Translations under genes and position numbers: made by a program
In this document: one piece after another, positions 43,858 to 53,209 of the stretch
How the letters are laid out: each line of letters starts with the position of its first letter
Numbering within the stretch: the stretch's first letter is position 1
NCBI GenBank assembly: GCA_022495005.1
Contig: JAGYXB010002034.1
Span: 496,001-560,000, forward strand
Source of the DNA: Rhyacophila brunnea
Taxonomy: Eukaryota; Arthropoda; Insecta; Trichoptera; Rhyacophilidae
Reading direction: 5' to 3'
Length of the DNA: 64,000 nucleotides
Notes under the pieces: model-generated
Told to the model about the DNA's origin: nothing
Databases searched by the model: none
Seen by the model: the letters and a program-made list of their open reading frames with translations, nothing else

Positions 43858-44546
43858 CCGTATACTATACGGTCTCCCAATTTTATTAGATTCAATATGA
43901 ACATTAATTCAATTTTTATAGCTGATTTCGGCAAAATTCGTGAAATGAAGAATGAAAACCTAACCTAACCTAACAAATAATCCAGTATATCGGATATTTG
44001 CAAATTTTGTTTGCTGCCGGGTTGCTCTTACTAAAGTGTTAACCGACTAGAACCGTGTTTTATTTAGACATGAATTTTATGTTACCCAAAGAGGTAGGAC
44101 AGTTTTTAAGAGTGAAATCAGTGAGACAAAGACAAATAATTTTCAACTATAGGCGCGACGAAATTTTGGAGTCGCTGGCATTTGGAGAGAGAGCGTCGAG
44201 CTGGGAACACGTAAATTTGTTTCGTGATGGTGACGGGGGAATTAATTCTTAAATCGTGTAAAGATGACTAAAAACGTTACCCATTTACTTGAAAAAGAAA
44301 ACATGTCAATGAATATATTACTATTGTTACTAATAGAACATGGTGTGTAAAATTCCCACCTCCGCTCCCGTTATGTATATGCAGCCACGTCATACGCGGC
44401 CGGCTAACATAACCCTTACGTGTGCCAGATCAAAGAATTTGAGCCCTCATTTTGTCCCGAGCAGAGCCGCACGGGATTGGTGATGCAACCTTGCACCGAA
44501 GTGCGAATGCATGATGTTAATTTATATGGCAACTATCAGAGTGACT

Positions 44547-44960
44547 TTAGTTTGAAGAGTCGCAAGGGGAGTCGAGAGTGTCCCGCTCCCCGTACGCTCT
44601 GGCGAATTTAGTAAAGGCCGCAAAATTGGCCTCAGTTGCCACCATGTCGGCGTGTCCCATTGGGCCCGAATGGGGTCGGACCCGGGCAAACAACTCCGCT
44701 CGTTCGGGGCCCATAAGTGGACAGTCCCACAGGACGTGCTCTGCGTCCTGCTGGTCGAGTCCACATGAGCAACCCGACCTATGTCCTGCCAAACCAAACC
44801 CCTGCAGTTTGGCCGCAAAGTTTCCATGGCCAGTCATGAATTGACTAGTCCAGTGGGTAGGCACCAGTCTCCTCGTCATGTGTCTCACCGAGACATCTGG
44901 AAAGTATAGAAAAGTCTGGCGGCCCTTAGAGGAGGCCACCCATCTCGCCTGCCATGCCGC
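44547..44960 (-). pseudogene. R1 ORF2 C-terminal domain (third frame segment)
   Basis: The frame reads AAWQARWVASSKGRQTFLYF before the first methionine, then TSQFMTGHGNFAAKLQGFGL and the metal-binding motif C-S-C-x8-H-x4-C (C57, C59, H68, C73 of the 130-residue ORF beginning at 44939). This gag-knuckle-like CCHC tail with a preceding TGHG-N-KL-G block is the standard ORF2 end in R1-type LINEs. It is displaced one frame from the reverse transcriptase, the shift falling around 44950-44990. The stop at 44547-44549 is the natural ORF2 end, since the 3' UTR follows. Confidence 0.82.
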
Positions 44961-45103
44961 ATTGGCGCATATGCGGTCTTGTAGACCAGCTCAGATACAG
45001 TCTTTCTGTAGCTCACGCCCTCCACTCTCGATGGCGGTGTCAGAGGGACACCGGCGAGAGTTGTATTGATCCTCCTCATAAGGAGAGTGATCGATCCTCT
45101 AAT
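44885..45103 (-). pseudogene. R1 ORF2 linker after in-frame stop (second frame segment)
   Basis: This continues in the same frame as the reverse transcriptase after the TAA at 45104-45106 and reads RINTTLAGVPLTPPSRVEG. It corresponds to the stretch between the thumb and the CCHC tail. Beyond about 44960 the frame is the wrong one, because the family reading continues in the neighbouring frame. Confidence 0.65.
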
Positions 45104-47197
45104 TTAAAAGTGCAAGTCGAGGGGAAAGACCCCCGCAAGGACCGCCAGGGCATCCGAAGATGTGGTCCTATAGGCCTTAGTAAGGCTAATCAGAGCAGCC
45201 CTCTGTCCGCTAAGCAGAGCCTTCTTCACAATTGTCAGCGAGGCTTTGGTGTGCCACACGCTGGAGGCATAGCCAGCGATGCCCATGAATATAGCCTCGT
45301 AGGCGATTCTCAGGGCCCGATGTTTTAGGCCCCAATTGTTGCCCGCCAGGCGAGCAACCTTCTGATAGGCTGAGTTGGCCTTAGCCACAATTACTTTAGC
45401 ATGCTTCAAAAAGGTCTGCTTCTCGTCCAGAACGACCTCCAAGTAGGTCACCTCTCGAGAAAACCTTATAGCAGAGTCGCCGAAGCGCACTGCGGGTGAT
45501 CGCTTATTTATGTTTATCCTTGAGCTGCCCTTTAGGAGGATAGCTTCCGTTTTGACAGGTGCAAATGCAAGCTTATTAAGCTTACCCCAGTTAAGGATTC
45601 TCAATAATGCGTCCTTAGCTACGCGCTCGAGTGTCGGACGGCTCGACGAGCCAACTAGTAAAAGAAGGTCATCAGCGTACGCGACGAGCGCGCAGCCCGG
45701 TGGCAGAGGTAACGTCAAAACATCGTCAAAAAGTATATTCCATAGCAAGGGGCCAAGCACGGAACCCTGCGGAAACCCCATGGTGGTCTCCCTGTAAATC
45801 AATTCAGTGCTAGAGTCGTATATAACTTCCCTTTTGTTAAAATAGCTTTGCACTAGGGCAAAGAGGTCCCCCGGGATCTGTCGGAGCCGAAGCTTAGATA
45901 GAATTAATGGCCACCACGCGGTGTCGAAGGCACCGGCTATGTCCAAAAAGAAGCCTGCCACAATAACTCCTTCTGAGTCCTCAACAAATTTCTGTGCAAA
46001 TCTGATAGCGTCCTCAGTAGACTTGCCGGGTCTAAAGCCAAATTGCCTCTCCGAGATAGGGTAGATTCTCTCAAGGTGGCCCTCCAGTCTTCTGCTGATT
46101 AACCGCTCCAATATCTTACCCAGCACTGGCAGAAGAGTGATTGGACGGTACGCTTTTGGGTCATGCGGTGGTCGTGTGCTCATCTTAGGTATAATCCTAA
46201 GGAGACCTTTCTTCCAATAGTCCGGGAAGATGCCCCTGCTCATGCAGTCAGCATACAGCCCGACTATCTCATGAGGTGCTCGAAGCCACGCCCTTCTGGC
46301 AATCACATTGCTAATCCCATCAGGTCCGGGGGCTTTGCCCGCCCTGAGGCCATCAAAAATTAATCCCAACTCCGACTGGGTAAGCTCAGGAGAATGGTGA
46401 GTTTCCAACGGCAAGATTGCAGATAGTCTTAGTTGACAGGTTCTGTCATCTTCATGTGCCGTAGGTATGTCCTGTGGAATTAGAGCTTCCAGCAGTATGG
46501 ATGCAGACTCTGCGCTGTCCATCGCAAAGGTGCCATCGGGGCGCCGCATAGCCGCCATGACTTTACCAGGCTTTGAGCCCAGCTTTATCACGCGGAAAGG
46601 CGGTCCCCACGGATCATAGCCCCCCATTTCAGAGACAAAATCCCGCCAGTGCTTTTTCTTGGCTTTATTTAACTCTCTTTTGAATTTTGCCCTTGCGGAT
46701 TTATAAGCAATCTCCGTAGGTTCGTCATTTCTGAGTAAGTCGTTCTGAGATCTTCTAGCTCTTTGCAATTTTATTTGGGCAAGTCTCATGGTCCTTCTCA
46801 AAGACGTCAATTTTGGTATCCACCATGGCGCAAGGTTGGGTGGCCTCAGAGAGGTTCTACCCAGCGTGGACTCCGCAGTTTGAGTAATGAACGCAGTCAA
46901 GTCATTGGCTCTTTGGTGGAGATCGTCAGCCGACATGGCAGAGGCCAGTCCACCAATTTTGACGTCAAAAGCATCCCAATTGACACCGCTCGTCTGAAAG
47001 CGCCTGGGAAGTAGTAGGCTCTCGGTTTGGCTCAATGGGGCCGCATCTCCCGCAACTCTGAACGAAAATGTGATCAGACGGTGATCGCTAGCCACTGCGT
47101 CCGTGTGGACCTGCCAGTCCACGGCGCGTCTGGCAACGCCACTGGATGTCAGAGTGACATCAATATGTGGAGAAAGTGGCCGGCCCGTTAGGGTCAT
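45104..47197 (-). CDS. R1 ORF2 reverse transcriptase segment
   Basis: This long open segment (697 codons from the first ATG) encodes the reverse transcriptase that copies LINE RNA at a nicked target site. In order: SDHRLI of the endonuclease end (residues 37-42), GKAPGPDGI (287-295), RPITLLPVLGKILERL (351-366), QFGFRPGKST (385-394), motif A FFLDIAGAFD with catalytic D419, motif B GFPQGSVLGP (474-483), motif C YADD (507-510) and a WGKLNKLAFAPVKT palm-thumb block (537-550). All catalytic residues are present. The first ATG lies inside what should be continuous ORF2, so it is not the true start; a frameshift near 47165-47197 separates it from the endonuclease. It ends at a premature TAA (45104-45106) after FPLDLHF. 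It lies between the other ORF2 pieces on the same strand. Domain calls are by motif; the R1 clade is inferred. Confidence 0.9.
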   Translation of the reverse strand: MTLTGRPLSPHIDVTLTSSGVARRAVDWQVHTDAVASDHRLITFSFRVAGDAAPLSQTESLLLPRRFQTSGVNWDAFDVKIGGLASAMSADDLHQRANDLTAFITQTAESTLGRTSLRPPNLAPWWIPKLTSLRRTMRLAQIKLQRARRSQNDLLRNDEPTEIAYKSARAKFKRELNKAKKKHWRDFVSEMGGYDPWGPPFRVIKLGSKPGKVMAAMRRPDGTFAMDSAESASILLEALIPQDIPTAHEDDRTCQLRLSAILPLETHHSPELTQSELGLIFDGLRAGKAPGPDGISNVIARRAWLRAPHEIVGLYADCMSRGIFPDYWKKGLLRIIPKMSTRPPHDPKAYRPITLLPVLGKILERLISRRLEGHLERIYPISERQFGFRPGKSTEDAIRFAQKFVEDSEGVIVAGFFLDIAGAFDTAWWPLILSKLRLRQIPGDLFALVQSYFNKREVIYDSSTELIYRETTMGFPQGSVLGPLLWNILFDDVLTLPLPPGCALVAYADDLLLLVGSSSRPTLERVAKDALLRILNWGKLNKLAFAPVKTEAILLKGSSRININKRSPAVRFGDSAIRFSREVTYLEVVLDEKQTFLKHAKVIVAKANSAYQKVARLAGNNWGLKHRALRIAYEAIFMGIAGYASSVWHTKASLTIVKKALLSGQRAALISLTKAYRTTSSDALAVLAGVFPLDLHF

Positions 47198-47696
47198 TTA
47201 GCACCGTCAAATCAAAGGCGGCCAAGAGCTCCTCGAGTGGCTCAGGTTTGTCCTTGTTACGTCTGGGCCCAGAGGGGGCCCAGAGCAAGGACTGGACGTT
47301 AACGTCCGCCCCAACAATTATCTGTTTGCCTCTGCAAGCATATAAGATTTTCTCCAGTTGTTTTGTGCAATACAGGGTAGAAGAACTGTACTGAAAATAC
47401 GCAGATATAACTACAATGGAGAGCCCCCTGTTATTAGCAATCTCCGCCACCGCGAAGAGCTCATTGAATAGATGCGAGAGATGCAACACAGTCAGTGCGG
47501 TGTCAATTACAAATATGCAAGCTAGAGATTTCGGGGTAGCTTGTATGATACGGCCACCGCTTAGGCCCCGATTGGGACCAAAGGCGTATGGCTCTTGTAT
47601 CATAATTATATCCGTATTCTGATCCCGAGCAACCTCAAGCAGCTCGGCAGATGTGGCTCGACCTCTGCCCACGTTTATCTGAGCGAAGGAGATCAT
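47160..47696 (-). CDS. R1 ORF2 N-terminal AP-type endonuclease segment
   Basis: 178 codons encode most of an apurinic-type endonuclease, the nuclease that nicks target DNA for LINE insertion. Visible family residues are Q6-I-N8 at the start, Q34-E35-P in IMIQEPYAFG, ISAYFQY (97-103), and GADVN (129-133) before LLWAPSG. The remaining active-site motif SDH lies in the next frame segment. The ATG overlaps the ORF1 stop as ATGA (47693-47696), a usual R1-type arrangement for coupled translation. After PATFSTY the frame hits a stop at 47160-47162, while the sense reading continues in the shifted frame from HIDVTLTS, so a single frameshift breaks the protein. Confidence 0.88.
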   Translation of the reverse strand: MISFAQINVGRGRATSAELLEVARDQNTDIIMIQEPYAFGPNRGLSGGRIIQATPKSLACIFVIDTALTVLHLSHLFNELFAVAEIANNRGLSIVVISAYFQYSSSTLYCTKQLEKILYACRGKQIIVGADVNVQSLLWAPSGPRRNKDKPEPLEELLAAFDLTVLNDPNGPATFSTY

Positions 47697-47791
47697 TGCG
47701 GACAGTAATCAGTGCGGCTTCTTTCCTCCTCAATAGCGTGTAGGCGCGCGGGACAGTCGGGATCGGTGGCCAAGTGGCCGTTCGGCTTCTT
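47693..47791 (-). pseudogene. R1 ORF1 (gag-like) C-terminal remnant
   Basis: The last 32 codons read KKPNGHLATDPDCPARLHAI and EEERSRTDYCPQ before TGA. The GHLATDPDCP stretch is the end of a zinc-knuckle region, as in ORF1 of R1 and related LINEs. ORF1 normally runs several hundred residues, so nearly all is lost by 5' truncation. The TGA overlaps the ORF2 ATG by four bases (ATGA). Confidence 0.7.
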
Positions 47792-48059
47792 ATACTAATA
47801 GAACAATAAACAGAACATTAAATGGACGCATGTTGGATTTATATGACAAATTATATTTCGTTCGGCATGCGTCATTTGCACCCGCGACCCGCAATCCGCG
47901 CATCGCCTAGCCACGATCTTTTTAGACCATGCCTCAACTGAGGTATAGCCTTAATATAGAGCCATATATTTCCGATACAACATTTAACAGTGAAGTGTGA
48001 CACGGTGACACGGTGAACTGCATACGTACAGGTTTCCGGACACGAAATCCGCCCCTGTG

Positions 48060-48558
48060 GCCAAGAGAAATTTAGTTGAATCTTTGGAGAGGTTATAAAT
48101 ATCTAGTAGTAGGTTAATCTATAGTCCAGATGGTAAAAATGCACAAAATGCGGTCCAGTCATCGTTCAGCTCTCGCGAACGACCAGCTAAAGAACCGTCG
48201 ACACGAAGTCAATCAGAAGCGAGCGAGCCGTTGCACAACAGTTAGGCAGTTACCGTACTCACTTATGTAAACAACGCCCCAGGTTCTCGGCACGCCAAAA
48301 ATGCATGTTAATTACTTTTATTATTAGCTAGTTATTTTTTATATTATCTATATTTTGTGTAATCGATTATAGACATTTGATTTGTCGCTGGACAATATTT
48401 TGCGGATCACTGAGCTTAGCTGTCTGTGCAGATTAGCTCAAGGAGATTGAACAACCAAAACAGAGGAAGTAATACGACCTTATTGTATCACAATATTTAT
48501 TTATTTATTTAGAAAAGAGTATTATGGCATTACAGCGATTGGTCAATGCGCCATAATA
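48060..48558. other. Non-coding stretch
   Basis: No gene or repeat boundary recognised. Confidence 0.4.
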
Positions 48559-48561
48559 CCA

Positions 48562-48786
48562 TCCGACCATGTCCGATCCTAATAAGATCATATTATGGGC
48601 CTCCACAGAGTAGAGGTTTATATTAACAAATTTTGTTTCTACGAGAAATGGATGTCAGCCACTTGCTCAATCTATTAAGTCCATACTCAAATTGAAAACA
48701 ATACGTGTACTTGCCTGACTCAGGATTCGAACCTGGGACCCACGACGCTATATGCCAACGCTAAAGCCGCGCGGCTATCGTGGGTG
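48562..48786 (-). mobile_element. SINE1 copy
   Basis: Plus-strand landmarks ATGTCCGATCCTAATAAGAT and GGATTCGAACCTGGGACCCA match the family. It abuts a LINE tail at its right (tRNA-head) side. The flanking TAATAC may be a short TSD remnant. Confidence 0.75.
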
Positions 48787-48799
48787 TAATACATCATCA

Positions 48800-48961
48800 T
48801 CAGCCGGGGTCAATCCACTGCTGGATGAAGGCCTCCCCAAGCTTTCTCCAACTCTCTCGGTCCTGTGTCGTTCGCTGCCACGTATTTCCGCCGAACTTTA
48901 CCAGTTCGTCAATCCAGCGACTTTTAGGGCGACCCTGTGGCCGTTTCGTACCCCTTGGGTA
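48800..48961 (-). CDS. RTE-like LINE ORF2 tail (partial, open)
   Basis: 53 codons are open to a TGA on the minus strand. They read GTKRPQGRPKSRWIDELVKF, then WQRTTQDRESWRKLGEAFIQ and QWIDPG. The PQGRPK-RW-DEL and QDRE-WR-LGEAF motifs are typical of the last part of an insect RTE-like reverse transcriptase. A GATGATGATG tail follows the stop. Only the 3' end was inserted. Related but decayed tails lie at 7521, 51154 and 54866, so this family is repeatedly 5'-truncated. Confidence 0.78.
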   Translation of the reverse strand, partial: YPRGTKRPQGRPKSRWIDELVKFGGNTWQRTTQDRESWRKLGEAFIQQWIDPG

Positions 48962-48969
48962 CCATTAAT

Positions 48970-49428
48970 AAATACAAATTATAAAAATGATTTAACTACA
49001 AATAACAACCGATATAATAAGAAAGTAGAAAAGAAAGTACTTATATGCTTATGTAGATAATAAAGTAAAATGATAAATACAATTATAAATTTAACTTATT
49101 TAACACGTCCACAAATATGATATAGTTAATAAAAAATAAATCAACCTTTATGGTGCCATCAAATAAGTTAATCGCACGATACACAGCATCGTGAAACATC
49201 ACATCCGTCCTGCGACGGGGTATCATGAAGACTGTAGAGTTACGAGTGATAAATATTTGCTAAAATATATAGAATATTATTAATTATTATTAGTACAACT
49301 CAATTAAAATGGGTTTTAAATTAGCACAAATATTATAATATGATAGTAGACAGGCGCGCAATCAAGGGGGGGGGGGTCTGGACCCCACCAGAAACGGAAA
49401 AAAAACAAATTATTTAGGTAAATGTCAC
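48970..49428. other. AT-rich stretch ending in a GC-rich TE-like terminus
   Basis: CAGGCGCGCAATCAAGGGGG followed by more G and TCTGGACCCC near 49351-49386 looks like one TE end. No partner end was found. Confidence 0.35.
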
Positions 49429-49429
49429 G

Positions 49430-49633
49430 ACTATCACGCCGTGGGTCTCAGGTTCGAATCCTGGGTCTGGTAAGTACACATATTGTTTTTGAATTTGTGT
49501 CTGTCAGGGTATGGACCTAATAGGTTGAGCAAGTGGCTGACATCAATTTCTCGTAAAAACTAAAACTGTTTATACAACCTCCACTCTGTGGAGGCTCATA
49601 ATATGATTTTATTAGGATGAGACATGGTCAGGG
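49430..49633 (+). mobile_element. SINE1 copy, 5'-truncated
   Basis: Begins within the tRNA-like head (TATCACGCCGTGGGTCTCAG), keeps B box GGTTCGAATCC, and runs to GATGAGACATGGTCAG. Confidence 0.75.
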
Positions 49634-49639
49634 GATTTA

Positions 49640-50515
49640 TTAGTTTATTTTTATATGATAAACAAATACAGGTATAAAATTTTAGAACATAGAATCATAT
49701 AACAACTGTGTTTGATTTTTCTTATCAATGTCTGGAGCGGTCGCCATCTTGGATTCAAGACATCACACGGCCACCGGTCTCGATTTGAAGCAATGATTGT
49801 AAAGTACATACGGAATGCATTTGAGGTAGCATAGATAGCATCAGATAATAATTGATTTTATTATTTTATTACATTAAAAAAAATGGTCCAGAAACAGGAA
49901 ATCGTTGCGGATTTGAGGGCGTCGCCGACAGATGTCGAGACGATCAATATCAAGCATCCGCCATTATGATGATCATTGATCAAACAGAAACGAAATACCT
50001 CAACAAACTTGTGCGGAATACAAAAAAAAACCTAACGGGAATTATTTCACCGCGAGATCGGAAAGGTGTGTGCTTGAAATCACCGGGTGCCCACGATGTG
50101 TCAAGCTATGTCGTTTTATTTTTCATTATTGGGCATATTTGACCTAGTAAGATTTAAGTTATTTAAATTCGAAAAAATATTAGTATTACAATATATTATA
50201 TGGAACGGCTCTCGACAATATGTCTGAGATGTATTTTGCATATTTTTAAAACATACATTGTTCACCGCGGATCAGATAATCTGAAGACACTGGGGGTTTT
50301 AGGTAGCTTCCAAGGAAGGCGAAGCAGTTAACAACGTTGGCATCCACTGAAGTAACTTACTGGGGATAGACTTCACTCTGTCATGAGAGAAGCAGAGTAT
50401 CGTAAGAGGTGGAGAATCTTATTTGCTTATACGATGGTTGTATTTTAGGATGGTCACGATCTTAAACCACGAGGGAACGAGTAAGAAGAGATGTATACAA
50501 ACAAATTCCCGCTTA
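49640..50515. other. Non-coding stretch
   Basis: A 96-codon frame at 49852-50142 and a decayed patch near 50385-50420 (EAEYRKRWRIL in translation) suggest old TE coding sequence, but not enough to assign. Confidence 0.3.
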
Positions 50516-50518
50516 AAG

Positions 50519-50985
50519 CGTCCGCGATAGATTAGTGGTAAAGTGTATGATTGTAGTATGGACAAGTTGAGCAAATGGCTAACATCAATTTCTCGTAATT
50601 ATCATCATTGAATTATGGACATTTAAAATTCTATTCGTCGAGCCTTAGAATCCTACAGATTTTTTTAATGTGTCTTTATCAGATATGGACACCGAAGTTT
50701 GAAGGTACAAATTAAATTAAATGGCTCTTACGTGATTGATCTCAATTATAATGATTAAAAATGAAATTAATGATTCAAAGATTAGATAAGTAAACATAGA
50801 GAAATCCCAATTATAATACGCCTACAATGGACGAGTGGTAAAGGACTCGTTTATGAAATCGATGGAATCCCGCGTCTGGCAAATTCTTATAACATTTTTC
50901 AATACCTGTTTGGATATAAAGCATATAAGTAATAGTTCGAGCAAGTGACTAACATTAATTTCTCGTGAAAACATCTGTACGGGAG
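50519..50985 (+). repeat. Two degenerate SINE1-like copies
   Basis: 50519-50600 and 50818-50985 both have a tRNA-like head (GATTAGTGGTAAAG; GACGAGTGGTAAAGGACTCG) and tail words such as GAGCAAATGGCTAACATCAA and TTCTCGTGAAAAC. They are more diverged than the other SINE1 copies. Confidence 0.5.
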
Positions 50986-51153
50986 ATACACAGTTACGAT
51001 CCATGAAAGTTTACTCTTAGTTTGAATATCGTGTTGGAGCAGAGAACGAGCTGTTCTCAGAAATACGTATATTTCGTTACGTGTGTCTCTGAGAATACCC
51101 TAAGTAGCTGTCAACATTAATAACCAATCCAATCCTTGTGGAATTAAGAGGCA

Positions 51154-51340
51154 TAATCAAGTTTAACGAAAGTTGAAAAGGACGGACTAAGTACAGGGAA
51201 GATTGTAGAAATCGAGGGACACCTTTATCCAGTAGTGGATTAAGAATTGCTGAGATGATAATAATATACGTAAAATTAAAAAAAAAAAATATTATGACGT
51301 TATTTGAACCGATGATGATGACATTAGTGCATGGCATCTA
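51154..51340 (+). pseudogene. Degenerate LINE tail
   Basis: GGGACACCTTTATCCAGTAG TGGATTAAG mirrors the FIQQWI end of the 48.8-kb LINE, followed by a GATGATAATAATA tail. The frame is broken. Confidence 0.45.
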
Positions 51341-51390
51341 AAATGAGGTCCGTCCACAGAATAAATTAATAAATAGAATTACGATAGGCT

Positions 51391-51660
51391 ATATCCCAAT
51401 ACACTACATTTTGAATCAGAGTTTTGAAAGTGTGAGTGTCATACAAAAATTAATCACATATTATAGACGTGAAATAGTGTGTTGCAACCTTAAAATACAA
51501 CAATATTGAATGAGCGTCAGTGTATAAACCGAGAGCAGTTATCAGAACGAAGGACAAGCTTAGAGTAACGTATTCTTGACATGTGTTTATGTTTATCCTA
51601 TATTACCTGTTACTCCACACCCGTTAAGTTTTTCAGTTCCCATTAAGTGTGTTCCCTGGG
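51391..51660 (+). repeat. Fam-F dispersed repeat
   Basis: Colinear with 24580-24885 over nearly all of its length. Confidence 0.6.
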
Positions 51661-51699
51661 TAGATTTCTTTTGCACTTAGGTACGCCATTATTGTAGTA

Positions 51700-51790
51700 G
51701 CCCTCGTAGTCCAGTACGTAAGGCGTTTGCCTTTCATCCGTGGAGTCCGGATTCGATTCTCGGTGGGTCACAATATATTTACGTGATTTT
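51700..51790 (+). repeat. tRNA-derived SINE trace
   Basis: TAGTCCAGTACGTAAGGCG as A-box region and GGATTCGATTCTC as B box, 35 bp apart. The flanks do not form an acceptor stem. Confidence 0.5.
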
Positions 51791-51799
51791 CTTAAAGCC

Positions 51800-53120
51800 T
51801 GGGTGTTTGTGATTATTTCCCTTATATTACTTATAACACTATTGTCACTGGATCGCATGGCATGTTTTAGTCTAAAAAAACACTAAAATAAATTTAATAT
51901 TTAAAAAACAAAATTAAAATAAATCAATTCAATGTATGATTACTTTCTGACCACTCTACACATAACCGTATACAAAATAAATCCAATTCTCATGATGGAT
52001 CATTTCGACATAGCGGTAAATCATGTAGCTCCGTCCCTCTCGCGCGCCGTACAAACCGACAGAGACGGTGATATCTTTGGTCATCCGATACTTTGAGAAA
52101 CTTTTGATTCAATACAATATTTTTTATTTTATTTCGTTGAAATTCGAGCTCCGGCCGCTAAATCCACAGACGCGACAATGGGATGAGAAAAATTGCAGCG
52201 ATGATTTTTGGACAAAAAACGAGACAGATTTACCGAGATTTAGCAGCGAAACGAAATGATTCACGTGGACTTGTACCTAGAACGAACCGATCATAATTAT
52301 GCAATTTTGTATTACACCGTTTAATACTGATATAAGAACGATTTTAGTAGGGTTGAATTAGAAACCATAGAAACAATGCATTAGGCGTCAAAATGAGGTA
52401 AAAACTAAATCGAAATCGGAGATAGGTAGTATATATGGTAGAATAATGGTAAATAATTACTAGATAAAAAGAACTTTTTAGGTACAACGTTTTTAAATTT
52501 TTTGTTGAATTATGCTCAATACGCTCAAGCTTGTACTTGATATGAAGTAAATAAAAAACAAACAAATATAGAATACTGAAATGTCACTTTGACGTTTCAT
52601 TTTGATTTCCATAGTAACGCACGAATATATTAATAATTTAGTTGCTAGGACCACCGCCTTAGCAACTAATAATCGTCTTTTATTTTTTACGGATTTTTCT
52701 GACATAACTTTCCATACAAAACAGAATTAACTGAAAATTAATTCAATTCTGCTTAAAGATGGCTAAATGTATTAAAAGAATGCATTGGCATCGTGTTCTG
52801 ATATATTCTAAAATTTTCAAATTTAATGTCTAGCTAGTCTAGTAGTAGTTAGTTAAAATCGATTGCAAGATTTGTAAGGGACAAAGAACCACCGGACAAA
52901 TAAGAATACGAGCTAAGAAAAACATTGTAAAAAGGGGGGGGGGGGGGAAACAAAAAAGCAAAAACAAAGATTTGAAATCGGTCATCCAAGATATTATTGT
53001 TAATCAAAAAATTAATTGATTTGAAATAACAAAAGATGATCACAATAATTATTATTAATGGTATTTGAAATGATATAAATTGTATGTTATTGTTTGGAGA
53101 TTTTGGAGTGATTGAATTAA
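51800..53120. other. Non-coding stretch with a poly-G tract
   Basis: A run of about 14 G lies near 52934-52948. No gene or defined element. Confidence 0.4.
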
Positions 53121-53124
53121 GTAC

Positions 53125-53205
53125 GCATTAGCTTAAACGGTAACGTACACTGCCCGAATTGCGATGATTCTCGGTTCAAGTCCCGTTATTATTTTTGTAT
53201 TTATT
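53125..53205 (+). repeat. SINE2 copy
   Basis: TTAGCTTAAACGGTAACG as A box, CGGTTCAAGTCCCG as B box. Related to 2812-2930 and 28987-29060. Confidence 0.55.
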
Positions 53206-53209
53206 TTTC

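Larger units (their letters stand above)
44341..47792 (-). mobile_element. R1-clade LINE, 5'-truncated, 13-bp TSD
   Basis: TACTAATAGAACA occurs on both sides (44328-44340 and 47793-47805). Read on the minus strand, the element starts within the last codons of ORF1, contains all of ORF2 (endonuclease, reverse transcriptase, cysteine-histidine tail) and about 200 bp of 3' UTR ending AATTTTACACACCA without a poly(A) or simple tail. The 13-bp TSD and tailless 3' end are common in the R1 clade. The intact target at 29915-30288 confirms both junctions. Confidence 0.92.
44110..47950 (+). mobile_element. TTAA MITE split by an R1 LINE
   Basis: TTAA at 44106-44109 and 47951-47954 bounds it. Its 376 bp of own sequence (44110-44340 and 47806-47950) are colinear with the intact copy 29915-30288. 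The right end reads CTCAACTGAGGTATAGCC. It sits in Fam-A and hosts the LINE. Confidence 0.83.
43191..48044 (+). mobile_element. Fam-A copy hosting three nested elements, 9-bp TSD
   Basis: Left end GGTTACATGTAAATTG, right end TTTCCGGACACG, flanked on both sides by AAATCCGCC (43182-43190 and 48045-48053). This defines the family ends and a 9-bp duplication. Its own sequence is only the segments 43191-43274, 43858-44109 and 47951-48044; the rest is later insertions. The middle segment carries AACCTAACCTAACCTAAC. No Fam-A protein is encoded. Confidence 0.85.

Noticed and set aside
44578..44844. Plus-strand 88-codon frame within the LINE
   Set aside because: Shadow of the ORF2 C-terminal domain on the other strand.
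44954..45328. Plus-strand 124-codon frame within the LINE
   Set aside because: Antisense shadow of R1 ORF2.
44341..47792. rDNA-inserted R1 element
   Set aside because: The flanks are the TTAA MITE, not 28S rDNA.
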